Positions 40,462 to 49,845 are shown, counted from the first letter of the stretch. The stretch: 64,000 nucleotides of DNA from Paraniabella hibiscisoli (GCF_022512515.1 NZ_JAKWBK010000001.1:2294001-2358000), one strand, 5' to 3'. A program made the numbers and translations. The notes: a model not told the origin generated them from the letters alone.

Positions 40462-41813
40462 CTACTTCTTTTTAAAGAGTTCGTCTTTGGTAACAATTTT
40501 TACTTTGTCGCCATCTTTAAGCGTTTGGCTCACCATATTATATGGGCCGGTAACGATCATGTCGCCAGGCTGTACGCCATTGGTTACTTCAATATAATTA
40601 ATATCCTGTATGCCTGTCTTTACTACTCTCTTTTCACAATGCCATCTTTCATCACAATAAACACTACTTCCTGCATATCGCTGGCGTTAGTTTCCGCTTC
40701 ATCAGCATCCGTGGTATTTGCTTTTTCATTTTCCTTTTTTGCTTCCGCGATGCTCTTGTCACTGTCTTTGATACGAGCGTTCACCGAAGCTATTGGAACG
40801 GCAATAACATTGTTTTTTTGCTTGGTTTTGATGTCGGCGCGCGCATTCATGCCCGGTCTGAAAGGGAATCGAGATTTTCCTGATGGATCGATGAGGTCCT
40901 GGTAAGAGCTTTTATCCAGGCGAATTCTTACCTCGTAATTGGTGACTTCAGTAGTAGTGGTAGCCGCGCCGGTTGCAGACTTTACACTGCTGGCTATTTT
41001 GGTAACAATGCCTTTAAACTTACGATCATTGTACGCATCCACTTCGATGTCTGCATGATCGCCTATATTCACTTTTACAATATCATTTTCACCCACGTCC
41101 ACCCTTACCTCAATGGTGTTCATGTCAGCGATGGTCATCATTTCGGTTCCGGCCATCTGGGCAGTTCCCACTACGCGTTCACCCTTTTCTATTTTTAGGG
41201 AGGATACCACTCCGGTCATCGGAGCAACAATAGTTGTACGGCTCAAAGTAATATTGGCAGTTGTAAGGCCTGTTTGTGAAGACTGAACTCCAGCCTGCAG
41301 ACTGCGAATATTTTGAAGCGCTGCATCATAATTGGCTTTAGCGGACGACAGACCTGTTTCAAACTGTTCAAATTCGGCCTTAGATATAACGCGATCGTTA
41401 TACAAGGTTTTATTGCGATTGTATTGCTGTTCTGCCTGATCCATAGTAGCTTTTAATGCTCCCAGTGCCGCTTTGCTATTAGCAACGGTGGCCTGCGACT
41501 GGCCCACTTTTGCGGCTGCTTCGTCCCTTTGTAATACATACACTTCAGGATAAACCCTGGCCAGCAGCTGTCCCCGGGTTACGCTATCTCCCTCGGCCAC
41601 CGTAAGTTCGGTAACCTCGCCACTGATGTCGGGGCTTATTTTTACTTCATATTCAGGATAAATCTGCCCGCTGGCTGTTACGGTTTCGGTAATAGAACGT
41701 GACGCGGCTTTTTCAGCCGTTACGTCAAGGACTCCTTTGCCTTTATTCATATTTACGATAATCAAAAATGCGAGCGCTAAAACAGCCCCGGAAATGATCA
41801 GTATTTTTTCCAA
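40462..41813 (-). CDS. HlyD/MacA-type periplasmic adaptor (frameshifted end)
   Basis: About 450 residues. N-terminal anchor (KILIISGAVLALAFLIIVNM), biotinyl-lipoyl halves (GQIYPEYEVKISPDISGEVT; TIVAPMTGVVSSLKIEKGER), a coiled-coil hairpin at about residues 95-175, and a beta-barrel domain (MTIADMNTIEVRVDVGENDI). Frame changes near 40630 in a CTTTTCACA stretch; the repaired end reads TGIQDINYIEVTNGVQPGDM and stops at 40462. Such adaptors serve MacB-like ABC or RND pumps, yet no pump gene follows. The TolC-like gene is 69 bases upstream. Confidence 0.87.
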
Positions 41814-41882
41814 CGTTTACTCATTGATATATATAATTTGAATCCAGATAGCTATCAGGATGTGGTTGAAATGACTGCCCTG

Positions 41883-43313
41883 CTAAAGTTTTAATCCTAA
41901 GCCCTTATAAAATTCTAACAATTTAATTTTAAAAACATAATCATACTGTGCCGACACCAGGTTTATTTTGGCCCTGAACAAATTATTCTGGTTTAAAATA
42001 AGGTCAATAGGCTGTAATAATCCTACATCAAACCTTTTTCTGGCAAAATCGTATGCTTTTTGTGCAGACTCTACCGCTACCTGCGTAGCATTATATTTTT
42101 GAATAGCCGCAACCGCATTGGTATGCGCCTGGTAAATATCCTGTTTTAAGGTACGGCTGTCCTGTTCTTTCAATAATTGCTGGTTTTCTACATCCAGTTT
42201 AGCCTTTTGCCAGTTGATGCGTGCCGATCCTCCGTTAAAAATAGGAATATTCAAAGCCAATCCGGCATTTTGGCTGAAGTTGTTGCTAAGCTGTCTGAAA
42301 TAGGTATTCTTATCAAAACCCTGTGGTACCCTGGTTTCTGAATAAACTGTATAATCCGTTTGATTGATATTTACAATCCCTGCTGGAATGGCGGTCATGA
42401 TATAATCTTTCGGAATAATCCGTTGCGCATTCGAATAACGGGAGCTGAGCCCGCCAAAAAAGGAAATGGAAGGATACATCCCTGCTTTGGCTACTGCAAC
42501 ATTTCTTTCGCTGGCCAGCAAATTCAGGTTATTGATTTTTTGCTGGGGCAGGTTTTCTAAGGCAGATTGATACACGAGGGCCGGATCCAGGTCGGCAAGC
42601 GCTTCTAACGGGATGGCTTCAACGGGTGGTATCTCTATATCAAAAGGAACATCCGCATCCAGGTTGATCAATGCCTTCAGCTGTAGCAAAGACAAAATAT
42701 AATTGGTCCTCGCAGTGATCATATTGGAACTATCTGTTGCATATTGGGTTTGCGCTTCCGCCTGGTTCAATTCGGGCAAGGCGCCCGCGGTTACCTGTTT
42801 TCTGATATTATTAAATTGCTCGCGGCTTTGGTCAACCTGAACCTGGCTGATATTAATTTGCTCTTTGTTGAGCAAGGCTGCCAGGTAAGCATTGGCAACA
42901 TTAAGCGATACATCATTTTTGGCTTTTTCCAACTTGGCTGCACTAGCCTGGGCCAGGTAATTATTAGCTTTTACGGTATTCTTTTTAGCAAACCAGTTAA
43001 AAAGGTCTAGTCCTACATCCAGTCCGTGGTTGGCAAAAAGAATCTCATTTGTGGTAAACTGGTTAGAGGTAGGATCAATGGATCGTCCAAACTGCAAACC
43101 GGTGCTATGTTGACTATTAATTCTTGGGTATAACGCTAATATACTTTGGTGGTGCGTTAGCTTGTCAAAACGGACTTGTACATCAGCCTGTTTTACAGAA
43201 ATATTGTTGACAACGGCATAATCCACACAACGTTTTAAAGACCACTTTTCCTGGCCCATCGTTATACTGCAGACTGCAATCAATAATAATAACACAAAAG
43301 ATAGTCTCTTCAT
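41883..43313 (-). CDS. TolC-like outer-membrane efflux channel
   Basis: 476 residues, intact. Signal peptide to about residue 20, then two TolC repeats: RCVDYAVVNNISVKQADVQV, LNVANAYLAALLNKEQINIS and FNNIRKQVTAGALPELNQAE in the first; IYQAHTNAVAAIQKYNATQV and YDFARKRFDVGLLQPIDLIL in the second. Provides the outer-membrane exit duct for the type I exporter upstream (65 bases) and the adaptor downstream. Confidence 0.93.
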   Translation of the reverse strand: MKRLSFVLLLLIAVCSITMGQEKWSLKRCVDYAVVNNISVKQADVQVRFDKLTHHQSILALYPRINSQHSTGLQFGRSIDPTSNQFTTNEILFANHGLDVGLDLFNWFAKKNTVKANNYLAQASAAKLEKAKNDVSLNVANAYLAALLNKEQINISQVQVDQSREQFNNIRKQVTAGALPELNQAEAQTQYATDSSNMITARTNYILSLLQLKALINLDADVPFDIEIPPVEAIPLEALADLDPALVYQSALENLPQQKINNLNLLASERNVAVAKAGMYPSISFFGGLSSRYSNAQRIIPKDYIMTAIPAGIVNINQTDYTVYSETRVPQGFDKNTYFRQLSNNFSQNAGLALNIPIFNGGSARINWQKAKLDVENQQLLKEQDSRTLKQDIYQAHTNAVAAIQKYNATQVAVESAQKAYDFARKRFDVGLLQPIDLILNQNNLFRAKINLVSAQYDYVFKIKLLEFYKGLGLKL

Positions 43314-43377
43314 AAAATAAGCTAAATATTAGTAAAAATAAGATAGAATGCAGATATTACCTATACCGGGGTATTGG

Positions 43378-45542
43378 TTATGATTCAAAACTTCCGGAGT
43401 GGAATTTCCATAGGGACGCGTAAATGTTATCGGAACGCAATAACTCTTCGTGCACGCCTGATTCTACGAGCTTTCCGTTTTGCATAACCAATATGGTGTC
43501 ACAAGTTCTAATAGTTGATAAACGGTGCGCTATAATGATGAGGGTTTTACCCTGTTGTTGAAACCATTGTAAGGCCTGTTTCGTTAAGATTTCGCTGGCT
43601 GGATCCAGGCTGCTGGTGGCTTCATCCAGTATTAAAATTTCGGGGTTCCGATACAAGGCTCTTACAATAGCCAATCTTTGGCGCTGGCCTCCCGACAGGT
43701 TTACGCCCTGTTCATTTAAAAGAGTGTGGTAGTTAGCGGATAACTTTTCAATGAATTCGTTAATTCCTGTTAGCTTGCATAGAAAAAGTATTTTTTGAAT
43801 ATCCGGTTCATATTCTCCGATGGCAATGTTTTCAATAATGGTTCCTGCAAACAGATCGATATGTTGTGGTACCACACCAATTAGTTGCCGCAGGCTTCTG
43901 TTAGAAATATGGTTCAGGTCCAGATCACCGATGGTAATACGACCTTCTTTGATAGGATAGAGGTTTTGCAGCAGGGACATTAGCGTAGATTTGCCGCTTC
44001 CGCTCTCACCTACAATGGCGGTGCTTTTTCCTTTTTCAATAGTCAGGCTCAGGTTGGTAAATACCTGTGACCTGGTGCCGTACCTGAAGGATACGCCTTC
44101 GAAAACAATATTGCCGGTTAATTCCGGAGTGATATGAACCTTGTTCGTATTATTGGTTTCCGTTTCGAGGTCAATGATCTCGAATAAACGATCAGCGGCA
44201 ATTAAAGCATCCTGTATATTTTTATTGGCATTTATAAGCGAAGCTGCCGGGCCGGTTAAATACCCGATCAATGCATAGAAAGAAAGTAATTCGCCGGGAG
44301 AGAGTTCTCCTTTTATTACAAAATAGCTGCCCGCCCATAACAGGATAATGGTAAACAGCCGTGTGAAGAACTCAATGGCGTTTCCCGTATATAAACCATA
44401 TACAGATGTTGTATAAATGGTTTGAAGTAATTTATAAAACAGGCTTTCTGTTTTTTCACTGGCATGTGCTTCCAGGCCGAATCTTTTGATCGTCCCGGCT
44501 GCGGTAAGACTTTCCACCAGTTGAGTCTCCAGTTCTGCACTATCTTCCATTAAAGTGCGCTGCCATTTTTTATTGATCTTGTTGCTGATAAAATAGAGGA
44601 GCGCGTAAACCGGTATGATCAGCAACATAATGGCTGCCAGTTTCCAGTAGTATAAAAACATCAGGCTGATGGAGAAACCGATAATGAGAACGTTAACGAC
44701 AAGGGAAAGTGAAACGTCGTTTACAAACATTCTTATTTTAACTGCGTCGTTCACGCGACTTATAATTTCACCCACGCGCATAGTATCAAAAAACGCTGGG
44801 GCAATTTAAGCAGGTGCTTATAATATCCCAGTATCAACCGGGCATCTATTTGCTGGCCGGTTTGTAAGGCAAACAACGATTTATAATACCCTATCACCAG
44901 TTGAAAGATAAGTATGATAATCATAGCCATACTCAAAAGATTCAATAACCTGAGATTGCCTTCTACAAGTACAAAATCGATTATTTTCTGTAGATAGATC
45001 GAAGTAGATAATCCAAGTAAGGTGTAAGCCATGGCTCCAACGACGGCCTGTGCCATCACAGAACTATGCGGTTGTATTAGCTGCCAGAACCTTTTGATAT
45101 TGGAGATTTTTTCGTTGCCTGTGGCAAAGCGTTCTCCAGGTACAATCAATACAATGACACCCGTCCAGCTTTCTTTGAATGCTTCGTGGGTTTGCTTGTA
45201 CATTTTGCCATCAGCCGGATCCATTATAAGGATGTACCCGGAGGTTACTTTGTAGATCACCACATAGTGATGCAATTGATTTTTGAGGGTAAGGTGAGCA
45301 ACGGCGGGGAGGGGTATTTTCAAAAGACTTTCAGGAGGACCTTTAGCACCCTTGGCCTGGAAGCCTAGCTTTTCTGCTGCTTCTACCAGGCCCAATACAT
45401 TAGTGCCGCGTTTATCGGTGCCTGCAAACTGCCGGATACGACTGACCGGCAATTGGAGTTGATAGTGTGCCGCAATGGAAGCGAGGCAGGCGGCGCCACA
45501 GTCAGTGATATCTCTTTGTTTAATTTTTGATGCTTTTCTCAT
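43378..45542 (-). CDS. Peptidase-containing (C39) ABC exporter of double-glycine peptides (frameshifted)
   Basis: 721 residues after repair. N-terminal C39 peptidase: KQRDITDCGAACLASIAAHY (oxyanion Gln and catalytic Cys), catalytic His in LHHYVVIYKV and Asp in LIMDPADGK. Six-helix transporter domain, then the ATPase: Walker [21 protein letters not shown], signature NLSGGQRQRLAIVRALYRN, Walker B ILILDEATSSLDPASE, switch His in IIIAHRLSTIRTCD. C39 exporters cleave after the GG of leader peptides and export the core. Frame changes near 44775; two leader peptides of the right type lie 2 kb upstream. Confidence 0.93.
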
Positions 45543-45621
45543 AGGTGTTAAACTGATTCGCCTATAGTTGGTTTGCCATGAATAATACGGCCCAGAGGAG
45601 TACGCCGGTTGTGCCGGTATA

Positions 45622-46731
45622 TTATCCTGCGTTTTTTGTGTTGGGCGCGGCAGGATTCAGCCAATCATCAATCTTGTCGAACAGCAATTGCCAAAGGGTT
45701 CTTTCAGCTATCACAAAGCGGGCCTGAAAGGATAGTCCTTTTTCAGCCTTCCGCTAAACCCGTTTTTTAAGTGTAGTTGTGTGGTGTCGAAACTACAGCG
45801 GATTTTAAATACGGCTGCTCATCTACCATAGAGAAATCATTGTCGATGCTCAGTATCTTCCCTGTAACCACACCAAAATAGTTGTAATCAAAAGCATCCA
45901 CCTGGAACCGGGCAGCCTGCCCTGTTTTAAGTAAGCCCACATCCCTTGTATTCACATAGCACTCTGCAACCAGCTTACTTTCAGGGGATATTGTAGCAAT
46001 GATTTGGCCTGCCTGTACTACGCTGCCTTCGTATAAGTTATTGAAGCCTTGAATCACTCCACTCACAGGTGCTTTGATCTGGTAATTCTTTTTTCAGCCA
46101 GTATTTTGTTGCCGGTAGCATTGAGCTGCAATAATTCAGCTTCATAATTGGCCAGCTCCTGCTGCCACTGGGCTATCTGGTTGCGCGTAAAAGCCTCGTA
46201 AGCCGCTTGTAGTTTTTCGCTTTCCACCTGCTTATCAAAAGCCTCTTTAGGTGCAATCACTTTGTCATTTAAAAGTGAGTTATTCATATCGAGTTCGTGC
46301 TGCACTTTTTTAATGGAAGCTTGCTGATCTGCCAATTGGTACTTAAACCGGTTGAGCTGTTGTTTATACAGGGCACTGCTTAAGCTGCTAAAAGCAACAT
46401 TGCCGCTGGAAGCGGTTAGTATTTTCAGATCATGTATAAACTGCCTGCGTTGGTTAATATCATAATTGTTGCTTACTGCCTGCACGGGCGATACCTCATC
46501 TTTAATGGAGACAATTACAGCACCGGCCTCTACCAGCTGCCCCTCTTCATAAAAGAGCTTTTCCACTATGTCCGAAACAACAGGTCTTATTTCACTGCGT
46601 TCTGTTATAGGACGTGTAATGCCGTTCGCACGGGTGGAGATAGTAGTGGAAATAAATGGTAGCGATATCAAGGCCCCGATCACCATTACTAAAATAGTCA
46701 GATAGATGATATAGGTTTTGGGTGTGTTCAT
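45622..46731 (-). CDS. HlyD-family adaptor of the C39 exporter (frameshifts)
   Basis: About 369 residues. N-terminal membrane anchor (TYIIYLTILVMVIGALISLP), lipoyl half RPVVSDIVEKLFYEEGQLVE, long coiled coil (about residues 95-210), second half VIQGFNNLYEGSVVQAGQII, then the beta domain and a C-terminal end reading RFVIAERTLWQLLFDKIDDW, stop at 45622. Frame changes near 46068, 45780 and 45728. Lies 19 bases after the small membrane peptide and 79 bases before the exporter. Confidence 0.85.
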
Positions 46732-46749
46732 CGATTAAAAGGGTGTTTA

Positions 46750-46866
46750 CTATTGTGCATTAAACCCGTCAATGAAACCTTGCCTGGCATCTTCCCAATT
46801 GAGGAAAAACCATATTAAGAAGAACACAATAATGATTATGTAGATGGTTCGTTTATTGAGTTTCAT
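46750..46866 (-). CDS. 38-residue membrane peptide with bacteriocin-core-like motif
   Basis: Starts MKLNKRTIYIIIIVFFLIWF with one strong helix, then a polar tail FLNWEDARQGFIDGFNAQ. It has no double-glycine leader. The tail repeats the W-(E/D)-(D/G)-x-(K/R) pattern of both leader peptides: NWEDIKSG in one and VWDGFRAF in the other. It sits between the CPBP gene and the HlyD adaptor in the same orientation. Possible roles: immunity peptide, membrane-bound peptide component, or leaderless effector. Coding is supported by position, lack of frame damage and the shared motif only. Confidence 0.6.
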   Translation of the reverse strand: MKLNKRTIYIIIIVFFLIWFFLNWEDARQGFIDGFNAQ

Positions 46867-46916
46867 AATGGGATTTGGTAATGATATTGAAGATGTTAAT
46901 TACACTTTTAGTTGTT

Positions 46917-47389
46917 CTAAGCGAAATGTTTCTTTATAATGAAAACACATAGATTGTAAAGTAAGTGAATCAATACAACGGATAAGTAAGGATAGAATTT
47001 AGCTTTTTTGAAATATAGATAGCTGTAGTTGAGCGTAACTCCACCTAAAAAAGCATTTACACGGTATAGCCAATTATAGCCATGCATCAAAGCGAACAAT
47101 AAGCTACTACATATTATAAACAGACAATTTTTATTTTCGTCTTTTATAACAAGGTCTTTCGTTAAATAAAGGAAAACTCTGTAAGAATAATACTGAAAAA
47201 AAGGGACTCAAAAATTGGAACAAGTATTATGCTAACAATTACCTCCTCGATTGTCGAATCCCAGACGATGGCATTGCTTGATAAAATGCCTTTTAAATAG
47301 TTGTATGATAAGTAAGAGATTACAATCGAAAGCAAAAGATTTATACTTATTATAAGGAAAATGAACTTGAGATACTTACCTAAAGTCAT
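46917..47389 (-). CDS. CPBP-type intramembrane protein, divergent (frameshifted)
   Basis: 157 residues after repair, short for the family. Four or five hydrophobic helices. CPBP/Abi motifs: motif 2 as FALMHG and motif 3 as HLLYN are present; motif 1, normally EExxxR, reads FESLFFS, so only the first Glu is kept. The frame breaks near 47170 in GTTTTCC. CPBP proteins process prenylated or leader peptides or give bacteriocin self-immunity in Firmicutes. Directly downstream of the leader peptides and their terminator. Protease activity is doubtful. Confidence 0.7.
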
Positions 47390-47482
47390 TGCTTGAAATT
47401 TTAGAATAAGATAGAGCGGGGAAATTAGATATAAAGTAGCTGACAGTTTTCTTCGCTGAGATTTTCTTCAACTGCATAATGG

Positions 47483-47518
47483 AAAAAACAAGGCTGCCTT
47501 GACCTATTGGGGCAGCCT
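47483..47518 (-). terminator. Intrinsic terminator between leader peptides and export genes
   Basis: 8-bp perfect stem (AGGCTGCC / GGCAGCCT), 12-base loop, then TGTTTTTT on the minus strand. It begins 17 bases past the stop of the second peptide gene. Confidence 0.88.
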
Positions 47519-47534
47519 CTTGTGAAGAAAAACT

Positions 47535-47732
47535 TTATTTATAAAAGTATTTTGAGCCTTCCGAAGCCCCAGCGATAAAGGCGCGGAACCCATCCCAAAC
47601 AGCTCTTGCTGTGTAAACACCATAGTAAGCTATATCATTAGCAAATGAGGTGTCCTGTGACGGAGTCTTGCCCCCATAAATATCTTTTAATTCTACTTCA
47701 GTCAATTCTTTTAGCTCTACAATATTTTCCAT
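47535..47732 (-). CDS. Double-glycine-leader bacteriocin-like peptide 2
   Basis: 65 residues. Leader of 21 residues, MENIVELKELTEVELKDIYG+G, fits the bacteriocin-type pattern (LxxLTxxELxxIxGG). The predicted core of 44 residues starts KTPSQDTSFANDI and contains AVWDGFRAFIAGASEG, with GxxxG-like spacing (AGASEG, GVYTA). The C39 exporter downstream should cleave after GG. 18 bases after peptide 1, so the two are probably made together as in two-peptide class IIb systems. Killing activity is not shown. Confidence 0.82.
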   Translation of the reverse strand: MENIVELKELTEVELKDIYGGKTPSQDTSFANDIAYYGVYTARAVWDGFRAFIAGASEGSKYFYK

Positions 47733-47750
47733 GATTTAAAATTTATTATG

Positions 47751-47957
47751 TTAGCGAGGATTGTTTTTGTCATAATCTTGCCAGGCACTCGTTGCTCCGC
47801 TTTTAATGTCTTCCCAGTTGTCGATTACCCATGCTGCAAGGCCACCCCATCCCAGCTTTTTTGCCCAGGACGGAACTTTACCACCATCGACAATAAATTT
47901 TTCTTCTGGTGTTAAGCCAGTTAACCCCAATTTTTCCAGTTCGATTGTTTGTGTCAT
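47751..47957 (-). CDS. Double-glycine-leader bacteriocin-like peptide 1
   Basis: 68 residues. Leader of 26 residues ends TGLTPEEKFIVDGG. The 42-residue core starts KVPSWAKKLGWGGLAAWV and continues with IDNWEDIKSGATSAWQDY; it is Trp-rich (four Trp) and amphipathic, with small-residue xxxG-type spacing (SGATSA). First gene of the minus-strand locus; promoter must lie in the 800-base gap upstream. No modification enzyme is nearby, so the product is probably unmodified. Confidence 0.82.
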   Translation of the reverse strand: MTQTIELEKLGLTGLTPEEKFIVDGGKVPSWAKKLGWGGLAAWVIDNWEDIKSGATSAWQDYDKNNPR

Positions 47958-48757
47958 AAATTAGTTTTTAAAGTGTTTTCAGATACTCGTCTTAAGTGCT
48001 TTGCGGGCACAGGGCATACAGCATTGCTCCCTCATGGTGCGTCCACCAATCTTTGATTTTTAATACTAAGTGGTGTTCGAGATAAGATGTTAGCTTCTAT
48101 ATCACGGCCAGCTTTCCATATGAAGTTACTATCAAAAGATGTCCAAAAGCAAACCAATTTTGATATATAATTATCTATTTTTTATATATTTTATATTTGC
48201 TATTTCTTGAAAGCTTTTGTGACTTATGCAATATTGATAATGCAGCAGACAACTTCCTGATTAACTTTTACCCATTCATAGTAGAACATCTTTAACATAA
48301 TGCCATAAACAACAAATATGGAAAATACCCATTGAGAGACGGAGCACCGAAATAAGAAATACGAATAGAAAACAAGATTCACATAATATGATCAGCAAGG
48401 CAAATTGGACCAGTTTAACTAAAGTCATTAATTACAATGTAATCAATACCGGGATTTGCTTGTAAAAAGTAAAGCAGCCATATTTATAGCTGCTTTACTT
48501 CGATTAATAGCCTTTGGTCTTTCTCGATAGGTTACGTTAAATACCGTTTATAAACAATTTTCTTTTACGTAACTTGCAGTGATCAAAACAAGAGCCTGTC
48601 TGTCTTATTCACCGGTTGTAGTCGTGCAGATTAGGTGTTTTTATTGAGTAGCAACGACAGCCGCGGTAAAAATAAAGAGAGCAGCTAAGCTGAGCAACCC
48701 AAAATTCTTATATGTTTATCAGTTTTTTATATAATTTTGTTTGAATATATGTTACCT
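47958..48757. other. Long divergent intergenic region of the peptide locus
   Basis: 800 bases with no convincing gene. It contains an AT tract (48158-48200), a short plus-strand frame 48388-48465 (25 codons, MISKANWTSLTKVINYN...), a 12-bp hairpin at 48467-48500, a hydrophobic 23-codon minus frame without an ATG at 48644-48712, and TAATTTTG at 48732-48739 as a -7 box for the XRE gene. The promoter of the leader peptides should be here; I find no perfect TAnnTTTG on the minus strand. Confidence 0.6.
48462..48500 (-). terminator. Strong hairpin, terminator-like on the minus strand
   Basis: Perfect 12-bp stem AAGTAAAGCAGC / GCTGCTTTACTT with a 10-base loop; on the minus strand it is followed by TTTTTAC. 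No clear minus-strand gene ends here, so either a small transcript starts within 48500-48740 or it insulates the two promoters. Confidence 0.6.
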
Positions 48758-49153
48758 ATGATACATCATACATTAAAACAACTAAGAAAGAGTAAAGGAG
48801 TTACCCAAACGCAAATGGCTGAGCTGCTGCATAAAAGCCAGAATGCCTATAGTTTACTTGAGTCCGGGCAGTCGAAGATCGATGCAACGTTAATACCGGA
48901 TATCTGCAGGGTATTTGACATTACACCCAACGAATTCTTTGGCTTTGAGCGTACCGTAAAAACGGAACACAAGCAGGTGGACCTGGTAGAGATCATCCGG
49001 CTTTTAAAAGCAGAACTGGATAAGAAGAACGAATTGCTGAAGCTTTCCCTGACAGCCTTGAGTGAAGTAGAGAAAATAACGGAGAAGAATAAAAGCCTGA
49101 TCAGTTTTCTGAATATCACAAAAAACTACTTATCGTCCCAGGATAGCTGTTAA
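48758..49153 (+). CDS. XRE-family transcriptional regulator with C-terminal coiled coil
   Basis: 131 residues from ATG 48758 (MIHHTLKQLRKSKGVTQTQM); an ATG three codons earlier is possible. HTH_3 domain in residues 1-60: VTQTQMAELLHKSQNAYSLL, then LIPDICRVFDITPNEFFGFE. The rest is a charged coiled coil (EIIRLLKAELDKKNELLKLS). Divergent from the leader-peptide genes and so a candidate regulator of them. A TAATTTTG box ends 18 bases before the start. Confidence 0.87.
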   Translation: MIHHTLKQLRKSKGVTQTQMAELLHKSQNAYSLLESGQSKIDATLIPDICRVFDITPNEFFGFERTVKTEHKQVDLVEIIRLLKAELDKKNELLKLSLTALSEVEKITEKNKSLISFLNITKNYLSSQDSC

Positions 49154-49167
49154 AGTGCTGAAAATAA

Positions 49168-49194
49168 AAAAAGTTCCGGAATCCGGAACTTTTT
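49168..49194. terminator. Bidirectional intrinsic terminator
   Basis: Perfect 12-bp stem AAAAAGTTCCGG / CCGGAACTTTTT with a 3-base loop. Lies between the convergent XRE and NlpC/P60 genes. Confidence 0.9.
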
Positions 49195-49236
49195 GAGTAT
49201 CGTTTAAAAGGTAATTATCCTTTGTTGCGCCTTGAT

Positions 49237-49845
49237 CTACATCCTTTTAGCACCTAAATAACGGGCCGCATAATATTTCTCGTCTAAGCCACTTACCGTT
49301 ACACCGTTGCTGGATGAAGCATGTGCGAATTTATTATTGCCTAAGTACACGCCTACATGCGATACACCACCTCTTGTATTAAAGAAAAGTAAATCACCCG
49401 CCTGCAAATAAGCCATAGAAATAAATTGTCCTGCTGCTTTGAATTGCTCCCGCGCAGTTCTGGGAAGATCTATATCAAATGCTTCCTTATACACCTCCCG
49501 TACAAAAGCGCTGCAATCAATGCCGCTTTTGGTAGTACCGCCAAAACGGTATTTAGTGCCGTACCATTCATCAATAGCTCCCAAAAGAGTCATACTGGGA
49601 AGCATTCCCGGCAACATTTTCAAAAGGGTACCATATTTAGACTGCAAACTGGACGGTGCAAAAAACTTTTGGGCTGCTTCTAACAGACTTTCTTTTGTAC
49701 TGTTTGATTTGGGCCTGATGCCGTTGATCTCATCCTCTATGGACTGGGCTGATCTTGCAGCAGTTGGTTTAGTTGGGTCTAGCTGGGCAAATGAACTGTT
49801 TACAAAAAACAAGCAGATTAACCCTAACACACAAACTCGTAGCAT
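49237..49845 (-). CDS. NlpC/P60-family cell-wall endopeptidase, secreted
   Basis: 202 residues with a signal peptide (LRVCVLGLICLFFVNSSFAQ). Catalytic Cys in YRFGGTTKSGIDCSAFV, His in GGVSHVGVYLGNNKFAH and the following H in the AHASSS segment; LPRTAREQF and LQAGDLLFFNTRG are family motifs. Cleaves peptide stems of peptidoglycan. Intact. Confidence 0.92.
   Translation of the reverse strand: MLRVCVLGLICLFFVNSSFAQLDPTKPTAARSAQSIEDEINGIRPKSNSTKESLLEAAQKFFAPSSLQSKYGTLLKMLPGMLPSMTLLGAIDEWYGTKYRFGGTTKSGIDCSAFVREVYKEAFDIDLPRTAREQFKAAGQFISMAYLQAGDLLFFNTRGGVSHVGVYLGNNKFAHASSSNGVTVSGLDEKYYAARYLGAKRM

Noticed and set aside
47392-47493. 33-codon minus-strand frame starting MQLKKISAKKT between the terminator and the CPBP gene
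   Set aside because: It overlaps the CPBP start, has no leader or membrane pattern and lies just after a terminator; no support beyond being open.
47979-48035. 18-codon Cys-rich frame (MREQCCMPCARK) upstream of the leader peptides
   Set aside because: Too short, no conserved pattern I can name, and no start context.
48644-48712. Hydrophobic 23-codon minus-strand frame (LLSLAALFIFTAAVVAT) divergent from the XRE gene
   Set aside because: No ATG or GTG in frame and an upstream stop; even with a one-base repair no good start appears.
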